Assembly: GCF_006539565.1 (NCBI RefSeq)
Contig: NZ_BJNG01000005.1
Coordinates: forward strand, 62,001 to 126,000
Source: Pseudonocardia hydrocarbonoxydans
GTDB taxonomy: Bacteria > Actinomycetota > Actinomycetes > Mycobacteriales > Pseudonocardiaceae
Length of the DNA: 64,000 nt
Reading direction: 5' to 3'
The notes beneath the pieces were generated by a model, which had not been told where the DNA came from, made no database searches, and saw nothing but the letters and a program-made list of their open reading frames with translations. Shown one piece after another: positions 26,727-35,543 of the stretch (the stretch's first letter is position 1; each line of letters begins with the position of its first letter). A program made the translations under genes and the position numbers.

Positions 26727-27599
26727 TTACCGCGGGTCCGCATTCGCCGCAACGTCGCCGTCGCGGGACCGCAGCGCCACCGCGGCGACGACCGCCGCGA
26801 TACCCAGCCCTTCGAGCAGGCCCGGCACCTGCGCGAGCGCGACGAGGCCGACCACGGTGGCGGTCGCCGGCAGCAGCGCCAGGAGGACGGCGAAGCGGGC
26901 CTGGCCCACGCGGCGGAGCACCAGCTGGTCCAGGACGTAGGGCACCAGGCTGGACAGCACCCCCACCCCGACCGCCAGCAGCAGCACCGTCGGATCGGCC
27001 AGCGCACCGTCGGCCCGGGGGCCCACGAGCAGCAGCGGCGAGAGGACGACCGCGGCCACCGCGAACCCGACGGCCATGTCGTCCAGGCCGTTGCCCGCGG
27101 TGGCGACGCGCTTGCCGAGCAGGATGTAGGCGGCCCACATCCCGGCCGCCGCGAGCGCCCAGAGGACCCCCTCCGGGCTACCTGACCAGCGCACATCCGC
27201 GATCAGTGCCACGCCGAGCGCCGCGAGCGCGACGGCGGCGAGATCGCGGGGGCGGCGGGACGCGGCCGCCGCGACCGCCACCGGGCCGACGAACTCGATC
27301 GCCACGGCCGTGCCCAGCGGCAGCCGGGCGATCGCCTCGTAGAACGCCAGGTTCATCAGACCGGTCGCCATCCCGAAGGCGACCGCCCGCGCCAGGCGCG
27401 GCCCGCGCCACGCCGCCCGGCCCGGCCGGCGCCAGGCCAGCAGTACCGCCGCGGCACCCAGCAGCCGCAGCACCGCGACCGCGCTGGGCGGCAGCCGGTC
27501 GAACAGGCCGACCGCCAGCGCGGCACCGACGTACATCGACAACCCGCCGACGACGAAGAGCGCGGGCGCGGGTATCCACGCGCGGGTGGCCGTCGTCAT
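26727..27599 (-). CDS. EamA/RhtA-type exporter
   Basis: A 290-residue membrane protein of the drug/metabolite transporter superfamily, with about ten helices in two EamA repeats. The first repeat contains PPSAVAVLRLLGAAAVLLAW and LPLGTAVAIEFVGPVAVA; the second contains GMWAAYILLGKRVA and SLVPYVLDQLVLRRVG. The pattern is closest to RhtA-like threonine/homoserine exporters. The ATG at 27599 is preferred over an upstream extension of non-hydrophobic residues. The substrate is not known. Confidence 0.88.
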   Translation of the reverse strand: MTTATRAWIPAPALFVVGGLSMYVGAALAVGLFDRLPPSAVAVLRLLGAAAVLLAWRRPGRAAWRGPRLARAVAFGMATGLMNLAFYEAIARLPLGTAVAIEFVGPVAVAAAASRRPRDLAAVALAALGVALIADVRWSGSPEGVLWALAAAGMWAAYILLGKRVATAGNGLDDMAVGFAVAAVVLSPLLLVGPRADGALADPTVLLLAVGVGVLSSLVPYVLDQLVLRRVGQARFAVLLALLPATATVVGLVALAQVPGLLEGLGIAAVVAAVALRSRDGDVAANADPR

Positions 27600-27878
27600 G
27601 ACTTCAGAACGTAACAAGCGAGCGGGGACTGTTCGGCGACGGCACCTTGCGGTGTCACAGCACGGCACGCATCATTCACTCGTAGTCAACGAAGGTCCCG
27701 CATTCGTCACCGGAGCGCCATCTCGCCGGTCACTCACGGTCAAACGTGACGGTCGTCGCGACGCGCCTCGGGAACACGTGCGGGGGTGTGCAACGTCTGG
27801 GAGAGTGGACACACCGCGCGAGCGGTCGTCCAGGAACGCGGCTCCGGGCCTCCGGAGCCGAGACGGAGGGAGACCGCC

Positions 27879-28064
27879 ATGCAGCCAGGAACCCTGACCC
27901 GGCCCGAGTTGACCCTTGCCGACCGCTGCGACCGTTGCGGCGCGGCTGCGAAGGTCCGTGCCGTACTGCCGTCCGGCGGAGAGCTGTTGTTCTGCGGGCA
28001 CCACGGCCGGGCTCACGCGGACAAGCTCCGCGAACTCGACGCGAGCGTCCAGGCCGGCAGCTGA
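27879..28064 (+). CDS. DUF7455-type small zinc-ribbon-like protein
   Basis: A 61-residue protein reading MQPGTLTRPELTLADRCDRC and on to LFCGHHGRAHADKLRELD. The pattern C-x2-C ... C-x2-H fits a small metal-binding fold conserved in actinobacteria next to housekeeping genes. A strong ribosome-binding site (GGAGGGAGACCGCC) precedes the ATG at 27879; the upstream in-frame ATG at 27786 lacks one. A very stable hairpin follows. Confidence 0.8.
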   Translation: MQPGTLTRPELTLADRCDRCGAAAKVRAVLPSGGELLFCGHHGRAHADKLRELDASVQAGS

Positions 28065-28117
28065 GCGGAGCCGGCCCGGACGCCGGCAGACCACACAGAC
28101 CACACACGCAATCGACA

Positions 28118-28153
28118 CGACGGGGCGGGGACCACACGGTCCCCGCCCCGTCG
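28118..28153 (+). terminator. perfect 16-bp hairpin terminator
   Basis: The arms at 28118-28133 (CGACGGGGCGGGGACC) and 28138-28153 are exact complements around an ACAC loop. It lies 54 nt after the small gene's stop. It has no U-run, as is usual for actinobacterial intrinsic terminators, and could act in both directions between convergent genes. Confidence 0.85.
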
Positions 28154-28212
28154 CCGTGGGCGGTCGACGACGCGCGCGCCTCGGGCCCCGGCGTACGGGC
28201 GCAGGACGCGGG

Positions 28213-28270
28213 ACTCGCGGGCGCGGGAACGGGGACTCGCGGGCGGGGAAAGGGGGACTCGCGGGGCGGG
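28213..28270. repeat. 22-bp tandem repeat, locus 3 (inverted)
   Basis: ACTCGCGG cores start at 28213, 28235 and 28257, exactly 22 bp apart. This is the complement of the CGCGAGT core of the other two loci. It occupies the 3' flank of the helicase gene, ending 3 bp before its stop. Confidence 0.88.
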
Positions 28271-28272
28271 GG

Positions 28273-29991
28273 TCAGCGCCAGGAGCGGAGGGTGGCGATG
28301 CGCTCCTCGAGCTGCTCCATGTTGGCCATCGCCGTGGGCGGGCCGCCGCACCGCGTGCGGAGCTCGTTGTGGATCTTCCCGTGTGGCGTGTTCGTACGGT
28401 GGTGGTGCAGCGCGACCAGGGTGTTGAGCTCCTTGCGCAGTGCCGCGATCCGCTCCCGCACCGACTGGGCGGGCCGCTCGGCGGGGGGCGGGGGCGTCAC
28501 GGCCGGGGCGGTGCGGGCCGAGCGCGAGAGCCACTCGCTCTGCCGCTTGCCCAGCAGCGTGCGCACCTGGTCGGGCTCCAGCAGGCCGGGCAGGCCCAGG
28601 TAGTCCTCCTCGTCGGCGGAGAACGAGGTGCCCTCGTAGATGAGCTGGTCGAGCTCGGCGTTGGCACCGAGCGCGGTGAACGAGGGCTCGTCCTCCCCCG
28701 GCTCGTCGGCCTGCCGGTTGGCCGCGGCGAGCTCGTCGTCGTCCCAGCCCTCCTTGGGACGGTGCGGCTCGCCCAGCACGTGGTCGCGCTGCGCCTCCAG
28801 CTCGCTGGCCAGCCCGAGCAGGACGGGCACGCTGGGCACGAACACCGACGCCGTCTCCCCCGGCCGCCGCGAGCGCACGAACCGGCCGATCGCCTGGGCG
28901 AAGAACAGCGGCGTCGACGCGCTGGTGGCGTAGACGCCCACGGCGAGCCGCGGCACGTCGACACCCTCGGAGACCATGCGGACCGCGACCATCCACCGGT
29001 CGGTCGATGCGCTGAACCGCGCGATCCGCTCCGAGGAGCCCGCCTCGTCGGACAGGACCAGCACCGGCGGCGTGCCGGTGACCTCGGTGAGGATCGCCGC
29101 GTAGGCCCGGGCGGTGGTCTGGTCGGAGGCGATGACGAGCCCGCCCGCGTCGGGCATGCCGCCCGCACGGTGCCCGGACAGCCGCTTGTCGGCCGCGGCG
29201 AGGACGGCCGTGACCCACTCGCCGCCCGGGTCGAGGGCCGTGCGCCAGGCCCGCGCCGTCTGCTCGGCGGTGAGCGGCTCGCCGAGGCGGGCCGTCATCT
29301 CCTCGCCCGCGCTCGTGCGCCAGCTGGAGACCCCCGAGTAGGCGAGGAACACCACGGGCCGGACGACGCCGTCGGCGAGGGCCTCGGCGTAGCCGTAGGA
29401 GTGGTCCGAGCGGCTGCGCAGGGCACCGGCGGAGTCGGGCAGGTAGTCGACGAACGGGATCGGGTTGTCGTCGCTGCGGAACGGGGTCCCGGTGAGCGCG
29501 AGGCGCCGCACGGCCGGCTCGAACGCCTCCTTGACCGCGTCGCCCCACGAACGGGCGTCACCCGCGTGGTGGATCTCGTCGAGGACGACGAGCGTGCGCC
29601 GGTTCTCGGTGCGCAACCGGTGCAGCGCCGGGTGGGCCGCGACGCCGGCATAGGTGACGGCGATGCCGGTGTAGTCCGACGACGTGCCGCCCGCGGAGTT
29701 GCGGAACTCCGGGTCCAGCGCGATCCCGACGGCCGCGGCGGCCTGGCTCCACTGGTACTTCAGGTGCTCGGTGGGTGCCACGACCGTCAGGTGGGTGATC
29801 GTCCTGTCGGCGAGCAGCTCGGCGGCCACCCGCAGCGCGAAGGCGGTCTTCCCGGCGCCCGGGGTGGCGACCGCCAGGAAGTCCTGCGGGCCGGCGGCGA
29901 GGTAGCGGCTCAGCGCCTTGCGCTGCCAGGCGCGCATCGGGCGGGACGACGGCGCGATCGGCTCGGCCGCGGTCCGGTGGGCCTGGGACAC
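28273..29991 (-). CDS. DEAD/DEAH-box superfamily 2 helicase
   Basis: A 572-residue ATP-dependent helicase-like protein. Motif I is VATPGAGKTAFAL (about residue 43), motif II VVLDEIHHAGD, motif III ALTGTPFRSDD, and motif VI QAIGRFVRSRRPGE. The XPB/UvrB-like SF2 arrangement plus an acidic, Pro-rich tail matches a family common in actinobacteria that lacks a defined role; no nuclease domain is seen. The GTG at 29991 has GGGAG upstream. It is not adjacent to restriction or defence genes. Confidence 0.88.
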   Translation of the reverse strand: MSQAHRTAAEPIAPSSRPMRAWQRKALSRYLAAGPQDFLAVATPGAGKTAFALRVAAELLADRTITHLTVVAPTEHLKYQWSQAAAAVGIALDPEFRNSAGGTSSDYTGIAVTYAGVAAHPALHRLRTENRRTLVVLDEIHHAGDARSWGDAVKEAFEPAVRRLALTGTPFRSDDNPIPFVDYLPDSAGALRSRSDHSYGYAEALADGVVRPVVFLAYSGVSSWRTSAGEEMTARLGEPLTAEQTARAWRTALDPGGEWVTAVLAAADKRLSGHRAGGMPDAGGLVIASDQTTARAYAAILTEVTGTPPVLVLSDEAGSSERIARFSASTDRWMVAVRMVSEGVDVPRLAVGVYATSASTPLFFAQAIGRFVRSRRPGETASVFVPSVPVLLGLASELEAQRDHVLGEPHRPKEGWDDDELAAANRQADEPGEDEPSFTALGANAELDQLIYEGTSFSADEEDYLGLPGLLEPDQVRTLLGKRQSEWLSRSARTAPAVTPPPPAERPAQSVRERIAALRKELNTLVALHHHRTNTPHGKIHNELRTRCGGPPTAMANMEQLEERIATLRSWR

Positions 29992-30141
29992 ACGACTCCC
30001 TGACGTCGACGGCTACTGGGGGGACCGCGCTGCGCTGTCGCGGTCGAGACGCGGACCAGGGTAACGGGGCGGTGTCACCCGACGCGCCGAGACCCGGCGT
30101 GCCCGGCGGGCGGGGCACCGGTGGTCCATCCTGTGCCGACC

Positions 30142-31167
30142 ATGACCGATGCGCCGACCGGCAACGACCCCGCCCCGAGCCTGCGCCGGGTGATCGGCCG
30201 CACCCTGGGCAACGCCTGGGACCAGGACATCTTCTCCCACTCCGCACAGGCCGCCTTCTGGCAGGCGCTCTCGTTGCCGCCGCTGCTGCTGGCCCTGCTG
30301 GGCTCGCTCGGCTACGTCGGGGAGTGGTTCGGGCCCGACACCGTGGAGGTCGTCGAGGAGGCCATCGTCGCCTTCGCGCGGCAGGTCTTCACCCCCGAGG
30401 TCGTCGACGAGATCATCGCGCCGACCGCGTCGAGCATCCTGACGATCGGGCGGGCCGACGTGGTGTCGGTCGGGTTCGTGATCGCGCTGTGGGCCGGGTC
30501 GTCGGCCATCGCGTCGCTGGTGGACTCGATCACCGAGGCGCACGGGCAGAAGCTGGTGCGCCACCCCGTCTGGCAGCGGATCTTCTCGCTGCTGGTCTAC
30601 CTGCTCGCGCTGGTGGTGGCCGTGTTCGGCCTGCCGGTCATCGTGCTGGGGCCCGAGCTGCTCCCCCAGGTGCTCCCGGTCGCCTGGCAGGGTCCGGCGA
30701 CGTCGCTGGTCGGCGCGTTCTACTACCCGGGCGCCGCGCTGCTCACCGTGCTCGTGCTGACCGCCGTCTACCGCCTCGCGCTGCCGCACACCCTGCCGTG
30801 GCGGCGCCTGCTGCCGGGCGCGCTGCTCGCGATGGTCGTGTTCATCGCCAGCGCCACCGGCCTGCGCGTCTACATCGCGGTCCTGACGAGCACCGGCTAC
30901 ACCTACGGGGCGCTGGCCACCCCGATCGCGTTCCTGCTCTTCGGGTTCCTGCTCGGCCTGTCGATCGTGCTCGGCGCCCACCTCAACAACGCCGTCGAGC
31001 AGGCCTGGCCCGCCCGGCCGGAGCCCGCCCCGCGCCGGATGGACCGGCTGCGGGCGATGGCGACCGCTCCGGACCTGCCCGCGGCCCGGCCCGACTTGCC
31101 CGCGACCGGTCCCCCCGCCCATGCTGCGCAGACCCCCGCCACCGACGCCGCGAAGGAGCCCCGATGA
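30142..31167 (+). CDS. YihY/virulence factor BrkB family membrane protein
   Basis: A 341-residue integral membrane protein with about six helices and the family stretches HSAQAAFWQALSLPPLLLAL and YPGAALLTVLVLTAVYRLAL. A Pro/Ala-rich cytoplasmic tail follows the last helix. The stop overlaps the phaC ATG (ATGA), so it is translationally coupled to the PHA genes. The function of the family is not settled; YihY was once misassigned as RNase BN. Confidence 0.85.
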   Translation: MTDAPTGNDPAPSLRRVIGRTLGNAWDQDIFSHSAQAAFWQALSLPPLLLALLGSLGYVGEWFGPDTVEVVEEAIVAFARQVFTPEVVDEIIAPTASSILTIGRADVVSVGFVIALWAGSSAIASLVDSITEAHGQKLVRHPVWQRIFSLLVYLLALVVAVFGLPVIVLGPELLPQVLPVAWQGPATSLVGAFYYPGAALLTVLVLTAVYRLALPHTLPWRRLLPGALLAMVVFIASATGLRVYIAVLTSTGYTYGALATPIAFLLFGFLLGLSIVLGAHLNNAVEQAWPARPEPAPRRMDRLRAMATAPDLPAARPDLPATGPPAHAAQTPATDAAKEPR

Positions 31168-32867
31168 CGGCCGAGCAGGACCCCACCGACGCCGACGTCG
31201 CGACCGGTCTGGACATGCTGCTCTCCGACGGCGCGCTGGGCCCGCTGCGCCGGATGCTCCCGGCCGCGGCCGGGCTGCGGATGGCCGCGGCGCTGGCCGC
31301 GCGGCCGGTCACCGTCACCCGCCGCGGGGCGGGGCTCGCCGCGGAGCTGGCGAAGATCGGGGTCGGCGCCTCGCAGGTGGCGCCGAGCCCCAAGGACAAG
31401 CGCTACGCCGACCCGGCGTGGACGGAGAACCCGCTGCTGCGTCGCCTCGTCCAGGCCCACATCGCGGCCGGGGGCACCGCCACCGACCTCGTCGAGGACG
31501 CCGACCTGGACTGGGCCGACCACGAACGCGTCCAGTTCGCCGTCGGCAACGTCGTCGACGCGCTCGCGCCCAGCAACAGCCTGCTCAACCCCGCGCTGTG
31601 GAAGGCGGCGCGCGAGACGCGCGGCGCCAGCCTCGTCGACGGGGCGAAGCGGCTGGTCGACGACCTGTCGACGGCCCCGCGGGTGCCGTCGATGGTGGAG
31701 CCCGACGCGTTCACCGTCGGGGAGGACGTCGCCGCGACCCCCGGGGCGGTGGTGCTGCGCACGCCGGTGTTCGAGCTGATCCAGTACCTGCCGCAGACCG
31801 GGTCGGTCCGCGAGATCCCGCTGCTGATCGTCCCGCCGACGATCAACAAGTTCTACGTCGCCGACCTCGCACCGGGCCGCAGCATCGTCGAGAACCTGGT
31901 GCGCAACGGCCAGCAGGTGTTCCTCATGTCCTGGCGCAACCCCGGCCCCGAGCAGGCCGCGTGGGACCTGGACACCTACGGCGCGGCGATCCTGGAGGCC
32001 ATGACGGCCTGCGAGCGGATCAGCAGGCAGGACGCCACCGCGCTGATGGCGTTCTGCTCCGGCGGGATGATCACCTCGATGGTGCTGGGCCACCTCGCGG
32101 CCACCGGCGCCCAGGACCGGGTCGCCTCGGTGAGCTTCGCCGTCACCGTGCTCGACCAGGCCAAGGCCGGCACCACCGGCGCCCTGCTCGACCCGGAGAC
32201 CGCCCGCCAGGCCGTGGCGGCGTCGCAGAAGAAGGGCTACCTCGACGGACGCACGCTGGCCGAGGTGTTCGCCTGGCTGCGGCCCAACGACCTGATCTGG
32301 AACTACTGGGTCAACAACTACCTGCGCGGCAAGGCGCCCAAGCCGTTCGACATCCTGTTCTGGAACGCCGACACCACCCGCATGACGGCCGGGCTGCACC
32401 GCGACTTCATCGACATCGCGGTGGCCAACGCCCTGGTCCACCCCGGCGGCACCACCATGCTGGGCACGCCGGTGGACCTGTCGAAGGTCGACCGCGACAT
32501 GTACATCATCGCCGGGATCGCCGACCATCTCTGCGCCTGGCAGTCCTGCTTCCGCACCACGCAGCTCCTCGGCGGGGAGAGCCGGTTCGTGCTGTCCACC
32601 AGCGGGCACATCGCCTCGATGGTCAACCCGCCGGGCAACCCGAAGGCGAGCTTCCGGGTGGCCCCGCCGGCGTCCCGGACCCCCACGCCGATCAACGCGG
32701 ACGCCTGGCTGGCGGTGGCGGAGACCGTCACGGGTTCCTGGTGGCCCGACCACGTCGAGTGGCTCGCGGCGCGCAGCGGGGACGAGGTCGACGCGCCCGC
32801 CGAACTGGGCGGCCGGGGGCTGCACGCGATCGTGCCCGCCCCCGGCGACTACGTTCGGGTGCGATGA
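31164..32867 (+). CDS. phaC: polyhydroxyalkanoate synthase
   Basis: A 567-residue PHA synthase that polymerises (R)-3-hydroxyacyl-CoA at the granule surface. The lipase-like box is ALMAFCSGGM with the catalytic Cys (about residue 294). The acid is in IIAGIADHLCAW and the His in STSGHIASMVNPP. A second phaC lies at 60148. It is the middle gene of a yihY-phaC-phaZ operon with ATGA overlaps on both sides, so synthesis and degradation are co-expressed. Confidence 0.93.
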   Translation: MTAEQDPTDADVATGLDMLLSDGALGPLRRMLPAAAGLRMAAALAARPVTVTRRGAGLAAELAKIGVGASQVAPSPKDKRYADPAWTENPLLRRLVQAHIAAGGTATDLVEDADLDWADHERVQFAVGNVVDALAPSNSLLNPALWKAARETRGASLVDGAKRLVDDLSTAPRVPSMVEPDAFTVGEDVAATPGAVVLRTPVFELIQYLPQTGSVREIPLLIVPPTINKFYVADLAPGRSIVENLVRNGQQVFLMSWRNPGPEQAAWDLDTYGAAILEAMTACERISRQDATALMAFCSGGMITSMVLGHLAATGAQDRVASVSFAVTVLDQAKAGTTGALLDPETARQAVAASQKKGYLDGRTLAEVFAWLRPNDLIWNYWVNNYLRGKAPKPFDILFWNADTTRMTAGLHRDFIDIAVANALVHPGGTTMLGTPVDLSKVDRDMYIIAGIADHLCAWQSCFRTTQLLGGESRFVLSTSGHIASMVNPPGNPKASFRVAPPASRTPTPINADAWLAVAETVTGSWWPDHVEWLAARSGDEVDAPAELGGRGLHAIVPAPGDYVRVR

Positions 32868-33685
32868 ACAACGTGATGACGGACGAACTGCTCGAGGTCG
32901 ACGTACGCGGCCGCCGCCTGCGGGTGGCCGTGCGCCGCGCCACCGGCGACGCCTCCCGCACCCCGCTGCTGCTGATGAACGGCATCGGCGCCAGCCTCGA
33001 GCTGCTCCAGCCCTTCGTCGAGGAGCTGCCGCCCGAGCTGGAGGTCGTCCGCTTCGACGTGCCCGGCATCGGCGGCTCGCCGATGCCGCTGCTGCCCTAC
33101 CACATGTCGACCTTCGCCCCGCTGGTCGGCTCGCTGACCAAGCGCCTGGGCTACTCCCAGGTCGACGTCATGGGCTTCTCCTGGGGCGGCGGGCTGGCCC
33201 AGCAGTTCGCGGCGGTCAACCGGCGGCGCTGCCGCAAGCTCGTGCTGGCGGCCACCGGCACCGGCTCGCTGATGGTGCCGGCCCGGCCGAACGTGCTGGC
33301 CAAGATGCTCACCCCCCGCCGCCACCGCGACCCCGAGTACGCGCGCACCATCGCCGGGGAGATCTACGGCGGCACGATGCGCACCCACCCCGAGCGCGCC
33401 TCGGAGGTGCTGCACACCTACACCCGCCGGGGCCCCAAGCGCGGCTACTACTACCAGCTGCTCGCCGGGGCCGGGTGGAGCAGCCTGCCGGGCCTGCCGC
33501 TGATCCGGCAGCCCACGCTCATCGTCGCCGGTGACGACGACCCGATCATCCCGCTGGTCAACGCCCGGATCATGCACAAGGGCATCCCGAACTCGCGGCT
33601 GCACGTCTACTCCGGGGGGCACCTGGCGCTGCTCACCGAGGCGGCGGAGCTCGCCCCGGTGATCGACGGGTTCCTGGCCGGGTAG
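32864..33685 (+). CDS. phaZ: intracellular poly(3-hydroxyalkanoate) depolymerase
   Basis: A 273-residue alpha/beta hydrolase of the medium-chain-length PhaZ type. LLLMNGIGASLELLQPFVEE and RFDVPGIGGSPMPLLPY are hallmarks. The nucleophile elbow is VMGFSWGGGLAQQFA, the acid is in VAGDDDPIIP and the His in YSGGHLALL. It overlaps phaC by ATGA and probably mobilises stored polymer. Confidence 0.93.
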   Translation: MNNVMTDELLEVDVRGRRLRVAVRRATGDASRTPLLLMNGIGASLELLQPFVEELPPELEVVRFDVPGIGGSPMPLLPYHMSTFAPLVGSLTKRLGYSQVDVMGFSWGGGLAQQFAAVNRRRCRKLVLAATGTGSLMVPARPNVLAKMLTPRRHRDPEYARTIAGEIYGGTMRTHPERASEVLHTYTRRGPKRGYYYQLLAGAGWSSLPGLPLIRQPTLIVAGDDDPIIPLVNARIMHKGIPNSRLHVYSGGHLALLTEAAELAPVIDGFLAG

Positions 33686-33690
33686 GGCCC

Positions 33691-34335
33691 TCAGGCCGCC
33701 GCTCTGCGGCCGTCGCCGTCGGGGACGGCCACGGCGAGGCGGTAGGACGACGCGCGCGTGGTGCCGAGCGTGACCAGCTCCACGACCTCCAGGCCGGCCG
33801 CGGCCAGCACGCGCCGGAAGTCGTCCTCGTAGGTGACGGTGCCGAAGTCGATCGTGGTGACGTGCCGGATCAGCGGCTTCACCTTCTCCCTCAGCGGCGA
33901 GCGCCGGTGGTGGAAGGTCTGGGTGAAGAACAGCTGCCCACCGGGGGCGAGCAGCCCGGACACGTGGCGCAACGCGGCCACCGGGTCGGGCAGCAGCATC
34001 AGGCTGGCGCTGAAGTAGGCGGCGTCGTACGGGCCGCCGCGGTGGTCGTAGACCGACTCCAGCAGCGGCGTCACCTGCCCGGACAGCCCGGCCCGGCGCA
34101 TCTCCTCGACGCAGCGGTGCAGGTAGTCGCGGTCGATGTCCAGACCCGTGACCCGCAGGTCCTTCTCGCGGATCCGGTCGGCGCCGCGGGCCAGGGCGTG
34201 ACCGGTGCCGATGCCCACGTCCAGGATGCGGGCGCCGTGGGGCAGGCGGTCGAACACCGCCCGGTACCAGCCGGCCGTGAGGCCGGTGATCACGCGGTCG
34301 TAGAGCCAGCCGCGTACGGCACCTCGTGTGGGCAT
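33691..34335 (-). CDS. class I SAM-dependent methyltransferase
   Basis: A 214-residue Rossmann-fold methyltransferase. The SAM-binding motif I is ARILDVGIGTGHALARG (about residue 45), followed by VTGLDIDRDYLHR and FTQTFHH. The start is uncertain: the ATG at 34335 leaves a 7-bp gap from the DUF3039 stop, while a GTG at 34356 would overlap it. It is convergent with phaZ. The substrate is unknown. Confidence 0.82.
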   Translation of the reverse strand: MPTRGAVRGWLYDRVITGLTAGWYRAVFDRLPHGARILDVGIGTGHALARGADRIREKDLRVTGLDIDRDYLHRCVEEMRRAGLSGQVTPLLESVYDHRGGPYDAAYFSASLMLLPDPVAALRHVSGLLAPGGQLFFTQTFHHRRSPLREKVKPLIRHVTTIDFGTVTYEDDFRRVLAAAGLEVVELVTLGTTRASSYRLAVAVPDGDGRRAAA

Positions 34336-34342
34336 GGCCGGT

Positions 34343-34591
34343 TCAGTCGTCCCCACCGGGGCGCAGCCCGTCGTAGATCTTCTTGCAGTCGGGGCAGACC
34401 GGCGAGCCGGGCTTGGGCGACCGCGTGACGGGGAAGGTCTCCCCGCACAGGGCCTGCACCATGTTGCCCAGCACCGCGCTCTCCGCGATCCGGTTCTTCT
34501 TGACGTAGTGGAACATCTTGGGCTCGTCGGTGCCCGTGCTGTCGGTGCCCTCCGGGCGGGTCTCGACGTCGGGCAGAACCTGGGTGGCCAT
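34343..34591 (-). CDS. DUF3039 family protein
   Basis: An 82-residue protein opening MATQVLPDVETRPEG, with the family core HYVKKNRIAESAVLGN and a cysteine pair CPDCKKIYDGL near the C-terminus plus an upstream Cys (ALCGE), probably a small zinc site. DUF3039 proteins are widespread and uncharacterised in actinobacteria. It is divergent from psuG, with start codons about 26 bp apart. Confidence 0.87.
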   Translation of the reverse strand: MATQVLPDVETRPEGTDSTGTDEPKMFHYVKKNRIAESAVLGNMVQALCGETFPVTRSPKPGSPVCPDCKKIYDGLRPGGDD

Positions 34592-34619
34592 GAAATCGAG
34601 TATGACAGGGCCGTCCATG

Positions 34620-35543
34620 ATGGCCCACGTGTCCCGTTCCGCCCTCCGTCCCGTCCCCTCCCCCGAGGTCCGCGACGCCCTCGCGACGGGCGGCGCCGTC
34701 GTCGCGCTGGAGAGCACGATCCTCGCCCACGGCCTGCCCGCCCCGCGCAACCGCTCCGCCGCGAGCGAGCTGGAGGAGCGCGTACGGGCGCACGGCGCCG
34801 TCCCGGCCACCGTCGCGGTGCTCGACGGCGTGCCGCGCGTCGGGCTGTCCGCGGCCGAGCTCGACCGGGTCTGCGGCGGCGGGCTGGACAAGCTCTCGGT
34901 CCGCGACCTGGGCGTGGCCGTCGGGCTGGGCCGCGACGGCGCCACGACGGTGGCCGCGACGGCCGCGCTGGCCGCCGCGGCCGGGGTGGCCCTGTTCGCC
35001 ACCGGCGGCCTGGGCGGGGTGCACCGCGGCGCGCGGGAGTCCTGGGACGTCTCGGCCGACCTGGCCGCGCTGGCCCGCACCGGCGTGTTCGTCGTCTGCT
35101 CGGGGGTGAAGTCGATCCTCGACGTCGCCGCCACGCTGGAGGTGCTGGAGACCCAGTCGGTGCCGGTGCTGGGCTACCGCACCGACGCCTTCCCCGGCTT
35201 CTACCGCCGCGACTCCGGCCAGCCGGTGCCCTGGCGCGTCGACTCGCCCGCGCAGGCCGCCGACGTGTGGCGCGCGCACCGCGACCTGTCCCCCGGCGTC
35301 GGCGCCGTGCTCGCGCAGCCCGTCGCCGTCGACGACGAGCTGGACGCGGGCCTGCACGACCGCCTGCTCACCGGCGGCCTGGCGCTGCTCGCCGAACGCG
35401 GGATCACCGGCAAGGACGTCACCCCGGCCCTGCTGGAGCACTTCCACGCCGGCAGCGACGGCGCGAGCCTGCGCACCAACCTGGCACTGGTGCTCGCCAA
35501 CGCCGGTCTCGCCGCGGAGGTCGCCCGGGCGCTGGTCGCGTGA
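34620..35543 (+). CDS. psuG: pseudouridine-5'-phosphate glycosidase
   Basis: A 307-residue PsuG that cleaves pseudouridine 5'-phosphate to uracil and ribose 5-phosphate. Family motifs are VALESTILAHGLPAPRN, FATGGLGGVHRGARESWDVS, GVKSILDVAATLEVLET and GITGKDVTPALL. The ATG at 34617 or 34620 is the start. It overlaps psuK by GTGA. The pair salvages pseudouridine from RNA turnover. Confidence 0.94.
   Translation: MAHVSRSALRPVPSPEVRDALATGGAVVALESTILAHGLPAPRNRSAASELEERVRAHGAVPATVAVLDGVPRVGLSAAELDRVCGGGLDKLSVRDLGVAVGLGRDGATTVAATAALAAAAGVALFATGGLGGVHRGARESWDVSADLAALARTGVFVVCSGVKSILDVAATLEVLETQSVPVLGYRTDAFPGFYRRDSGQPVPWRVDSPAQAADVWRAHRDLSPGVGAVLAQPVAVDDELDAGLHDRLLTGGLALLAERGITGKDVTPALLEHFHAGSDGASLRTNLALVLANAGLAAEVARALVA

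Noticed and set aside
18979-28270. CRISPR array as an explanation of the repeats
   Set aside because: The 22-bp units are directly tandem without spacers, and no cas genes are present.
28273-29991. Helicase as part of a defence or restriction system
   Set aside because: Neighbours are a small zinc-ribbon protein and a YihY membrane protein; no nuclease, methylase or defence gene is linked.
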